This document shows, in pieces, positions 55,129-64,000 of a stretch of 64,000 nucleotides of DNA (its first letter is position 1; the number at the start of each line of letters is the position of its first letter). Where the stretch lies: contig NW_026622985.1 in NCBI RefSeq assembly GCF_023065955.2, positions 2,626,001 to 2,690,000 of the forward strand, written 5' to 3'. The position numbers and the translations under genes are program-made. Under the pieces are notes generated by a model that saw nothing but the letters and a program-made list of their open reading frames with translations, was not told the origin of the DNA and did no database searches. The stretch is from Ursus arctos (taxonomy: Eukaryota; Chordata; Mammalia; Carnivora; Ursidae).

Positions 55129-58100
55129 AACTCCCCCTTATGAAATCTCAGTTCCTTGGCCTTCTTACCATGAAGCCACATCTTTCCTGCTTTCTTAGGC
55201 TGTTTGCTCTGCCAGGCAAAGCTCCTATTAATGTAGAGACTAATCAATCCCGTGACAAAATCAGTTTTGCCATTTTGAGGTATGTTTTTAATATTCCTCA
55301 GAAAGCCTTTCAGGACATTCTCCCAAGCCCCTCATTGTCTATTTAAACTCTCTCCAATCTCCTTGAACCACAAAAACAACTATCTCAAACCTATAAGAAA
55401 ATGAGATCCACACTGTGTGGTGTTTCGTCGTATGAGGGCAGGGGTCATTAATCAGTGAAGGCACAGCAATATCGAAAGACCTGGAAGGAGAAAAATATGG
55501 AGTGAAAAATGGCATTATTTGTAGTGTCAATCACCTGCAACTCATAAAATTAATGCATCATTTAAATAGAGTAAAGTCAATCTATCTACTGTAGAAAAAT
55601 AGGGAAAAAGCCAAAATATTTCAGCTTTATACTTATCGCTCTCGATTATTAGCTGTGAACTGTGGGCAATGCATTATCTTCTCTTGGCCTTTGTTTTTTA
55701 ATCTGTAAAATAAAGAGATTAAATCAAGTGATTAGTAAGGTTACTTATAGCAAAAAATATATTCAACTAGGGAATTTGGTCTGGAAATATAAAAAAGCCC
55801 ATAAGTTTAATGTTCTGCAGAAATAAAACAAAACAGGCCATTTGATGTTTAATGGATAAATATTTAAAAACACTCTTCTTAGGGATATTTTACTCATGTA
55901 TTTTTAAAACTTCATTTCTTTCTTTTACTATAAGCACATTTAAAGAAAGACAAAATTGTTCTATAACAGATATCCATCTGTTACTTCTTTTATACTGTGT
56001 TGCAGTAGCATATTTTCATATCTATAGTATAATCACTTCCCTGTAAACAATGATAAAAACACCATTTAGGATTGTAGTAATTTGAAGAAACGAATACTAT
56101 ACAGATACAGTAATGTCTCCAAATATGTAGAATGTAATGATTCAGCTGTCACTACTACTTAGCTTTCAAGATAGCCAGCAAAGTTTATTTTCAAATTTTC
56201 TTTATAATGAATTACTCAGATATGAATCGGGAACTGAGTGCTTGTCCAAAGCCAAGCGTTAGAGCTCTGAGAGTGCCCATTTCCCTCCTGACGGACACTG
56301 TGCAGCGCTCCCTGGTGTCTGTAAAGTGAAATTTCAGCTCAGAGATCTGGCACGACCTGGAGCACGTTTCAGGCCACTCTTCAAAGCACATCCTAGTAAG
56401 GCCGCTGCAGGGGTGGCGTGTGAGTGTATCTTGTAGATGGTCTATTGCATCCGCCCTGTTGAGTGAAGTTACTCACAAATGAGATTTTCAGAAATTTCTA
56501 TAGGATTCAGGGCTTTTTCCCTTTATTGTTAGAATAAGGACTGCGTGTTAGACCATTTTATTTAACAAGTCTTAAAAATAAAATGAGAGGTAAATATTTA
56601 AAATGATTAAATTAAGTCAGAATTAATCTGAACCTCTCTTTATATATTCACATTAATTTTCTCCAAGTGGTAATTTTTAATAATGCTGAAGGCATGCCAC
56701 TCACTTTGGGATAGGTAGCCTTCCCTTAGCCAGGATCTTCTCCCTGGCTCTCCCTACCTGGGAGAGCCAGCTCTTCCAAAAGTTCTTGTGAGTTAGATGT
56801 GACTATTTCTCTCTCAAAACTTACAAACAAGAGCCAAATAACAGACAACAACAACAAACCAATTCTATTGCTCTGGTTATCAAAAAACAGATAACCAGTT
56901 TGGAAGTATTGTAGATTAGTGGCACGGAAGCTGTGATTTTCATTAACAACTTACGAAAGGTATAGGTTCCCAGTCAAAGCACACGCTTTCATCATCACAA
57001 CTGAAACACAGCTCTGTGACATACATACCACTTCCTCATTTACTGTAAGAAAATTGAGGTTTTGCTCTGTCAGGTAACTTTCTACAAGTAGTACGGGTGG
57101 TAAGTGGTAGACGTCATCCTTAACATACTTGGTAGTTGAGAATATGTGGTTCACGATGCCAGTTTACCACTGAGTTTGCTTTGAAGTGAAATCAAAGGTT
57201 TTAGCCTTAGGGACATCTCTGATCTCTTCCAATACTGGCCCATCCATTTCCAGATGCCAAAGATATTTCGGGGGAAGACAATGTGAAAGTATCTCTACTG
57301 AGCATCGGATGAAGTGAAGCCGACTTTGTTCAGGATCATTGACTCAAACAAATGACAGCTTAGTTATGCACAGTCCTCAGAAACGTGTCTCCTAGTTTAA
57401 GTAAACCAGACTGGTTTTTAATTCGCGACAACAGTGGAGCAACATTTACTCATTTTTAACTTTCTATTAAGTATCTTGCTGAAGGCAGAAAATAAGACTG
57501 ATATGTCGCCATTCTGTACTGTTTCTAATGTAAATTTGGTGGGCTTCATGGTCCATATGCTGCAATGGTATTATTCTTGAAAACCCTTCTACTCCAAATG
57601 CAGAGCTATCATAGAAAATACATAAAAAGAAAAAAAAAAACGAGAATGACATACAAGATCAACCTTAAACTAAATGTTCCATTGAACAATTAGGGCTCAT
57701 GGAAGAGCCAGGAAGAGACTCAGTAACCCCCTCCACTCCATTCCTGCTTTGGTACAGACTCACTTCTCTGGGCTTTCTTTTCACCTCTTTGAACTAGATG
57801 TAGGGCAGATTGAATTTTTCCTCTGGTTACACGCCTAATAAAAAGTCCTCTGATGTCATCCATCACGAAACAGTCTTAGTTCAGTAATTAGTATGTGCAG
57901 TCTTATGTCCTAATTGAAACTTAGTTTCGATACCGTTTCTCTTTGTCCCCATTGTAGACCGTCCACTGCAGGAAAGACAGGGAGTCGCCAGCTCCTTCCC
58001 TCTTCCCTCGCTGCCAGCTTCTCCACTCTCCTCTCTTTCTAACCAGTGTGGCTTCAGACCTCTCCCAGGGAGAACTGGGAGCAAGGAAGGGAGGGAAGAG

Positions 58101-58460
58101 AGGAAAGGGAAACAGGCAGATCACTTTTGGACTAGTGCACCATGACTTTGGTGCTCCTTGTGTCTGGCTGGTGTGAATGCTGGGGTTTTGTTATGGTGGG
58201 CACCTACGGGTTCTCTGGAGAGTCTCCATCTCCCACATGACGTTGAAATCAAACAGAACACTTTGGACTTCTTCTTTAGCTACAAGGCCTGTTGTGATGT
58301 GACGTGATGCTAACATGGACTACTGAGGTTCTTAGGACCTCTCCTGGGGCCTCCAGAACAGAATCGGAGGAAAACCCCTTGTCAGCTCTCCCCCGCGTAT
58401 GACCCATTTTTGGACTGTGGAAGACTCTGGTGCATACTCCAGCCGAACAAATTCTGGTGG
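55129..58460. other. Unique sequence with weak MIR relics; no gene seen
   Basis: About 55650-55745 ('CTTCTCTTGGCCTTTG...AATCTGTAAAATAAAG', minus) and about 57030-57130 ('TTACTGTAAGAAAATTGAGG', 'GGGTGGTAAGTGGTAGACG', plus) resemble MIR. Two GC-richer islands (56220-56480 and 57950-58440) are unassigned. No gene. Confidence 0.4.
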
Positions 58461-58475
58461 CACAAGCCCAGTCCT

Positions 58476-58477
58476 GT

Positions 58478-58549
<72 letters not shown>

Positions 58550-58735
58550 AATTTTATTTATTTATCTGACACAGAGAGAGAGAGCTCACAAGCAGGGGGA
58601 GCAGCAGAGGGAGAGGGAGAGGCAGGCTACCCACTGAGCAGGGAGCCTGATGCAGGGCTCCATCCCAGGACCCGGGGATCAGGACCAGAACCTAAGGCAG
58701 ATGCTTCACTGACTGAGCCCCCCAGGAACCCCCCA
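58476..58735 (-). mobile_element. Can-SINE with (TTTC)n tail expansion
   Basis: Full copy; target-site duplication CACAAGCCCAGTCCT (58461-58475) and CACAAGCCCATTCCT (58736-58750), 14/15. The A-rich tail has become an 18-unit TTTC repeat on the plus strand. Confidence 0.96.
58477..58549. repeat. (TTCT)18 microsatellite
   Basis: 73 uninterrupted bases of TTCT/GAAA repeat in the SINE tail, long enough to be highly variable. It produces a Phe/Leu/Ser-rich chance frame on the plus strand. Confidence 0.97.
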
Positions 58736-58750
58736 CACAAGCCCATTCCT

Positions 58751-59484
58751 AATCTATGACGTCTGCTTCGATCCATCATCAGGGCCCCAAGGCCAGCCAT
58801 CCCCTCATGCCTTTATCTTCCTCAGGAGTTTGTTAGTGGACAGGCTGCTGGCTCCCTGGGTGACTCCTCTAAACATACGTGAAATCCTCATCCCCCACTC
58901 ACTGCATGCTACAGTTTACTCCTAAGACATGTTCCTAACCTTACTTATTTGCTCAGTCTCTCCAAGCTGTTTTCTAAGTTGGAGATCAGTTACAAGTTAA
59001 AGCACTAGCTGTCATACACTTTATTTTCCTGAAAGGAAGATGACCGTCTGACACCTCACTTTGGAATATGTCAGCTGAAACTCAGGTAAGATTGAAACTA
59101 AAATAGTTTTGATTCTATTTTAAACACACTATTATAGATGTTCTAGATGCAAAACACCAGTAGGGATTGCAATGGCAGACTTGGTGAATTTCAGGTGAGT
59201 TTCAGGTCCAGAAGCAGGCATGAGACTATGGATCCTGAAAGAAGCAAATGTCTGAGGTGGTCCACTGCAGAGTGAGGATTGAAACGAAGCCCACTGGAAA
59301 GGCAGAGACTACACTAGGGCCCCCCTAATTCATGGGCTCTTGAGAAGGAGAGCACAGCTTCATCCTCGCTGCCAGCAGGGAAAGAGAGGGGTACGGGGTA
59401 CAGAGCTGTCTCCGATCCTGGTAGCACTGGCAGGGGACCACAGAGGCTGGTCTCCATGGCAGATATATTCACAACATGTAAATT
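58751..59484. other. Unique sequence with a weak candidate exon; no gene recognised
   Basis: A 50-base segment (59036-59085) with a donor CAG|GTAAGA and a moderate acceptor is listed under findings. Nothing else is recognised. Confidence 0.4.
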
Positions 59485-59496
59485 GGCAAATGTTTC

Positions 59497-59692
59497 TTTT
59501 TTTTTTTAAGATTTTATTTACTTATTTGACAGAGAGAGAGAGAGAGTGAGCACACAAGCAGGGGGAGCGGCAGCAGGAGAAGCGGACTCCCTGCTAAGCC
59601 ATGGGGCCTGATGTGGGGCTGATCCCAGGACACCAGGATCCTGACCTGAGCTGAAGGCAAACGCTTCATCGACCGAGCCACCCAGGCACCCC
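59497..59692 (-). mobile_element. Can-SINE with perfect TSD
   Basis: A perfect 12-bp target-site duplication GGCAAATGTTTC (59485-59496 and 59693-59704). Full minus-strand copy. Confidence 0.96.
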
Positions 59693-59759
59693 GGCAAATG
59701 TTTCCCTGGTAACTGGTACATTTACCAGTCCACTAATGAATATGACTATATATGCAGTT

Positions 59760-60190
59760 TGATACAACAATTAACATGAAACCTGGAGGTGGTGTTTAGT
59801 ATCAGACAAAATAGATTTAAACAAAAATCTCAATAGAACAATATGGGTAGCATATAACGATTCATGGAACAACACAAGAGGGACCAAATTCATGACTATA
59901 TTAACATGAATTTTAAAGAGGAAAAAATGATAGAAATACAAGGAAACACTAATAATTCCACAATGAAAATAGGAAATTTTAGTAAATTTCTCTTAGAAAT
60001 TGATTAATCAAGCAGACAAAATATTAGTAAGAAGATAGACACTTTGAACAAGAGAAATGAAGGGCTAAATTTAATTTAATGGAAATTATAGTCATACATG
60101 CAGAATTTAAATAATAGGGCATTTTAATGCCCAATTTTGAAGATTATGATAAAAATGTATATGTTAATATTGAGTCAGTTTTTATCTATA
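59760..60190 (+). mobile_element. L1 ORF2-derived fragment
   Basis: Sense ORF2 text: 'CAGACAAAATAGATTTAAACAAAAATC', 'GCAGACAAAATATTAGTAAGAAG', 'GAACAAGAGAAATGAAGGGCTAAATTTAATTTAATGG'. Diverged and broken. Confidence 0.55.
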
Positions 60191-61170
60191 TATCCTAATA
60201 CATTTTCAGCTATAAGAAAATCTTTTAAAATGTGATGATTATTATTTTAAATTTGTGTTCCATTTTCTAAGGCTGTGATCGAACTTTTCCATGATGCGTC
60301 TTATGTTTGTGGACACTCATACTCTGTACTGAAAACAGCAGACTTCAAGTCTCATTTTAGAACACAGAAAGGATTTCATGCAAAACCTATTAAGAACTTT
60401 TAAAGCACCTAAAAAAATTTTTTTAAAGCAAAGTAGAAATCCCCAGAAGTCCTAGAAACTGATGCTCAGGATGACAGGAAATGAAACAACAATTCTCAAA
60501 ACGTTATTAAACCATCACATCTAATTTTGAGGGCCACAGGTGCTAAGAAAACTGGAAAGACGTCGCAGAAATTTAATCAAAGAAATAGTTAAACTGAGAA
60601 TCATGGACAAAAATTGATGACATCTCAGCCAATAAACAAACAGACACTGTAGACAGTAGAATTAGAGACACAGCCAAAAATTTAAATTCAGAATTTCATT
60701 GTAAATATTATTTCAAAAAACTCAGTTTTACCCACTTATACATTGATGAAGTCACCATTGTTGCGAACCCAGAAAATCCTTTTGGCATCTATCAGCTCAG
60801 AGGTGAAAAGAAGCACTGAACTCATAGTATTCTGCAAATATTTGCCAATTTATAGAAGTGGAGTTGGAACTTTTAAAGAACAACACAGTGGAAATTTTAC
60901 CCATGTAAGCCAAGACAAGGCAAATACAAAGATCGTTCCAAGTAGAGACTTTCATCTACATTTGACAGTGTGATATAGACAGGGGTGTTCTGGACAATGT
61001 GTGAATATTTAGGGGATTTGTTATCCAGGGCCATATTAAAAGCAAATTATTGAATACACTTCCTTTTTCTCAGCTTTACAGATATGTGAGTGGAGATAAA
61101 GTTACTGTATTTTGAATCTCATTGATTTTTACCAAGAGAAAAATCCTTATTTTATTAATATTATGAAACA
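60191..61170. other. Unique sequence; no gene seen
   Basis: AT-rich. The 76-codon frame 60743-60973 is not recognised. Confidence 0.4.
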
Positions 61171-61176
61171 TGAAAT

Positions 61177-61386
61177 TTTTTTAAAAATTATTTATTTATT
61201 TATTTATTTGAGAGAGAGCACAAGCAGGGAGAGGGGTAGAAAGGGAGGGAGAGGGAAAGAATCTCCCTCAGAGTCCGCACTGAGTGTGAAGCCCCATGTG
61301 GGGCTGGATTCCGTGACCCTGAGATCATGACCTGAGCTGAACCCAAAAGTCGGACACTCAACCAACCGAGCCACCCAAGTGCCCCA
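61177..61386 (-). mobile_element. Can-SINE (older, longer head)
   Basis: Tail (TTTA)n at 61187-61209, AG-rich middle, head with 'CCCAAAAGTCGGACACTCAACC' and terminus CACCCAAGTGCCCC. No clear target-site duplication. Confidence 0.92.
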
Positions 61387-62139
61387 AACTTCAAAAACTT
61401 TTTAACTAAAATTTTCAATATGAAATCATTAACCAAGGCAAAATAAGACAGATTATTTTAAGAAAACAACATCTTGAAATGAAAATTTATGTATCAGTGG
61501 TCATTATTTTTGTGTAAGACCATTTTGTCCCTCTGTTCCTACCACTCATGAAATTCACTAAATCTTTTTGTTCATTTTACTAATCTATATAACTGAGTGT
61601 GGATTCTCTCAGTGCCATATAACATCAAAATATCTTTAAAAAATAATTTTCTTTTAGACATAGAGTCATGTCTAGCCAAGTAATATTGAGACAAATATCC
61701 TTTCATTACTGACTAATCATAAATATTTCCAGATTTCTCATTAAATAACTTAATGAACATTTTTGCAATGTTTGAATGTGCTTTTACAATCTATTGTTCC
61801 TTTTTATTTCACAAGTTAATTTTTAATTTAATAAGGTTGTTGTGTTACCTTTTACTTATGCCAGGTGTTACTGATTTTGCATTAATGCTAATGATATATA
61901 ATTTTCATTTTAAGTATTTTTTTATTCAAAATTGAACCTACATAAAATAAAATAATATTAGATTACATATATGCTGTCAACAGTTATTGCAAGATCGTGC
62001 AATGAGTAAACAAATGCATGAAGCTTGGAAATTATTTTTCCTTACAATAATGACTCAAATATTCTAGTGTCCCTGTTGTATAAGAAACTATGTAAGAAAG
62101 CAGAAAGGAGAACTGCTTTTAAAAAGACAAATTATTGCT
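61387..62139. other. Unique sequence; no gene seen
   Basis: AT-rich with no recognised features. Confidence 0.4.
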
Positions 62140-62290
62140 TTTCTAATCAATGTTAGGTGCTCTAGTTGGCATTTTGTGTATGCTATTTCATTTAATTCTT
62201 GTGAAAATCTGAGATTTACTTTTGTACCTCTTAGTTTTAAAGTGAGAAAATAAAACCCAAAGTGGCTAATACCTTTAAGTTTCATTAATA
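62140..62290 (+). mobile_element. MIR SINE fragment
   Basis: 'TTAGGTGCTCTAGTTGGCATTTTGTGTATGCTATTTCATTTAATTC' and 'GTTTTAAAGTGAGAAAATAAAACCCAAAG' follow the MIR core. Confidence 0.65.
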
Positions 62291-62403
62291 GTCAGTCATG
62301 TGAAACACGTTTGAATATCAGGCTTCCTCACTGTAACATACACTGATCAGGTGCATACACCAGTAGGAAAGTAGACGTGAACAATGTGATGCTTTCCCCC
62401 TAG

Positions 62404-62573
62404 GCTTCCACACCAAGGACAGGCATAATACAAAATAACATGTTTCCATGTGATTACTGTGTAGCAGTGTATAAAGCTAAATTCAACTCTGAGCATCAAG
62501 ACATGGAAGAGGAAGTGACTTGCTCACAACCTGAAGAATGGACTGGTGCCTTCACACAGAAGAAAACGAGAGG
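62404..62573 (+). other. Candidate 170-base internal exon (unrecognised)
   Basis: What is seen: an acceptor TGATGCTTTCCCCCTAG (ending 62403), a donor AGG|GTAAGT (GT at 62574-62575), and 56 consecutive open codons in the single frame that starts at the first exon base, in AT-rich DNA. The other frames have early stops. The peptide includes FPCDYCVAVYKAKF and an acidic DMEEEV stretch; the CxxC is suggestive only and no matching His pair completes a zinc finger. A caveat: 'GGAAGAGGAAGTGACTTGCTC' could be a decayed MIR core. No homologue is recognised. Confidence 0.28.
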
Positions 62574-62689
62574 GTAAGTCTGAGCAGAGATGCACAGTTT
62601 GGTAGAAAGAAAGGGTATGGCATAAGGACCTAACAATCAATTTCATAAATAAATCTGGATGCTTCAAAACAAAATCATACCATTTCTCT

Positions 62690-63060
62690 GCGGCAGATAC
62701 TGTGACCAAGATGTTTGTGGCTGTATGCTTTCCCCTGCCACTTGCCTATAAGGGGAGTCCTGTGACTGGTTCCACCCAATACATTGAGAGAACAGAGTGT
62801 GTGGTTTCCAGACTGAAACATTTACAAGGATGCTCCATGCTGTGGTTCTGTCTGCCCTGCTGCGGCAACATAGAAGACCCCTGTTGCAATGCCCATGTTC
62901 ACCACCAAAGCTCCCTGGGTTCCTGTTCTCCTTTCTGGTCATATTCATCATGGAAGATTGCACCACTTGCATTAGGAACTGTATTTTTGATAAATAACAC
63001 TTTAGTGTGTAAGGTCACTGAGATTTAGGGATTAACTTGTTACTATAATAAAAGGTGGGT
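62690..63060 (+). mobile_element. Possible LTR or ancient interspersed repeat
   Basis: The 3' text 'GTGTGTAAGGTCACTGAGATTTAGGGATTAACTTGTTACTATAATA' resembles the common 'taagccactgagatttgggggttgtttgttactgcagcata' end of several mammalian LTR-type repeats. The upstream text 'CTGTGACCAAGATG' fits loosely. The family is uncertain. Overlapping frames on both strands (102-108 codons) are treated as chance. Confidence 0.4.
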
Positions 63061-63510
63061 ATTCTAATTCAAGTACAACAACATTATAATTAAAATGATA
63101 GCTGGAAAAATAATTGCAGAACAAGATGGAAAGGTGCTAAAATCAATAACATGAAAAGTTCACACTAATCAATTAGAAAATGATTGAACCTGTCCATAAA
63201 CAAATGTCTCAAGGTATGACGAATATACAACATAAATAATTCCAAATTACGTGAATAGACATTCTTTCTTCATTAATAATTACAGAGATGAAGATTTAAA
63301 CAATTACACATATTAACTACTTTGTCTTCAATGTTGGCTACTATTCCAAATTATAACACCAAGGACTTGAAGAACACACCACAAAATATGATGGGCATTC
63401 TGTGGTTGAGGGCTACACAAATGTTCTTCACTTTCTCCTGGACTTTTGGACACTTCCCATATTCTTCAACAAAAATGCAATGATATTGTTATCAGGAGAA
63501 CTTCATTTAA
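63061..63510. other. Unique sequence; no gene seen
   Basis: AT-rich with no recognised features. Confidence 0.4.
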
Positions 63511-63511
63511 A

Positions 63512-63643
63512 AACTGGCTCGGTTGGTAGAGGATGGGACTCTTGATTTCAAGGTTCTGAGTTCAAGCCCCATGTTGTATGTAGAGCTTACTTAGAATTAA
63601 AATAAAATAAAACAAAATAAAATAATTAAAAAGTTTAAAAAAA
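63512..63643 (+). mobile_element. tRNA-Lys-like SINE (short, older Can-SINE form)
   Basis: 'TGGCTCGGTTGGTAGAGGATGGGACTCTTG' keeps the tRNA-Lys A box (63515-63526) and the CTT anticodon position. 'GAGTTCAAGCCCC' keeps the B box (63559-63569). It ends 'TGTAGAGCTTACTTAGAATT' and a (AAAAT)n tail, with no CT-rich body. This is the same form as 47426-47524. It is a retroposon, not a tRNA gene. Confidence 0.88.
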
Positions 63644-63920
63644 CCTGAAATCATAGAAAAAGAAGTATTTAGGATAATATATGATTAGTACCTCTATAGT
63701 GAAAGCTTTTGTAGGTGTGGAGACATTTCAAGAATTCGAAAGAATATATCTATCAATTAAATATATTTTTAAAGTCTCTGAGTCTTTAAAACCATTATTA
63801 ATAAATCAAAATGTACAAAATGTTTTGTGTGAAAATGAAATAGGATTTAACAATTGATTAGGATTCAAAAGAGTGGGATAAAATTATGTTAATAACTGTA
63901 AATATCTAAATGTGTAGAAA
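63644..63920. other. Unique AT-rich sequence
   Basis: Nothing recognised up to the sharp change in base composition at about 63920. Confidence 0.4.
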
Positions 63921-64000
63921 AGTGAGCGAAGGCTCCAAGGACCTCGCCACAGTGCAGACGCCCTCCAGCCCGGGTGCAGAGCCGGGCACCTGCCAGGCCT
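63921..64000 (+). other. GC-rich edge, possible exon or pseudogene start
   Basis: The last ~80 bases are strongly GC-rich with CpGs after about 3 kb of mostly AT-rich DNA, and several frames are open to the window end. The frame beginning GTGAGCGAAGGCTCC reads VSEGSKDLATVQTPSSPGAE and looks protein-like. No pyrimidine-rich acceptor precedes it, so a processed pseudogene, an exon on either strand, or another repeat is equally possible. The window ends before this can be decided. Confidence 0.25.

Noticed and set aside
58410..58759. Frames with Phe-Leu-Ser repeats suggesting a low-complexity protein
   Set aside because: They translate the (TTCT)18 microsatellite and the adjacent SINE.
63512..63590. 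Possible tRNA-Lys gene
   Set aside because: A and B boxes and the CTT position are kept, but the acceptor stem does not pair, the variable positions are degraded and an A-rich retroposon tail follows. It is a SINE.

Overview
This window reads as non-coding nuclear DNA of a caniform carnivore. The main evidence is about 25 copies of the carnivore-specific tRNA-Lys-derived Can-SINE family, with its CT-rich 3' part and (AATAAA)n/poly(A) tails. Several copies (2928-3116, 33019-33225, 49381-49577) have the variant 'GCACAGCGGTTAAGCGTCTGCC' head and a 'CTCGCTGGCTGTCTCT' 3' part. I associate that variant with bears and relatives; this attribution is from memory and untested. No protein-coding gene, RNA gene, CRISPR array or operon could be recognised. 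Nearly every long open reading frame is a chance frame inside a SINE, an L1 or unique AT-rich DNA.

Layout. 1-8 kb: scattered Can-SINEs, MIR and L1 3' ends, including a 5'-inverted L1 flanked by target-site duplications at 7802-8024. 8.4-25.6 kb: a LINE-dense block in which almost all L1 pieces lie on the minus strand, broken by Can-SINEs, an LTR-like element (8862-9341) and a Tigger DNA transposon (19725-20440) that keeps a decayed transposase C-terminus. 25.6-32.8 kb: a plus-strand L1 piece, MIRs, MER5A, unique sequence and a long (TA)n tract. 32.8-38 kb: a layered nest in which a Tigger element was hit by a class I ERV LTR and by a Can-SINE. The LTR was itself hit by an LTR of the same family in reverse orientation. 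Two more related LTRs follow at 35.0 and 37.5 kb. 38-64 kb: mostly unique AT-rich DNA with Can-SINEs, an old L1, MIR/L2 relics, two more LTR-like elements and a GC-rich edge at the right end.

Nothing here supports a new molecular system. The items most worth checking are a few short segments bounded by good splice-site consensus with one open frame (513-663, 1330-1404, 53607-53658, 62404-62573), the GC-rich right edge (63921-64000), the nested ERV/Tigger/SINE stratigraphy, the twin-primed L1, and several Can-SINEs with perfect target-site duplications that may be lineage-specific or polymorphic. No nucleotide alignment or database search was run. Repeat names come from recognising consensus text, and boundaries are accurate to a few bases only where target-site duplications are quoted.
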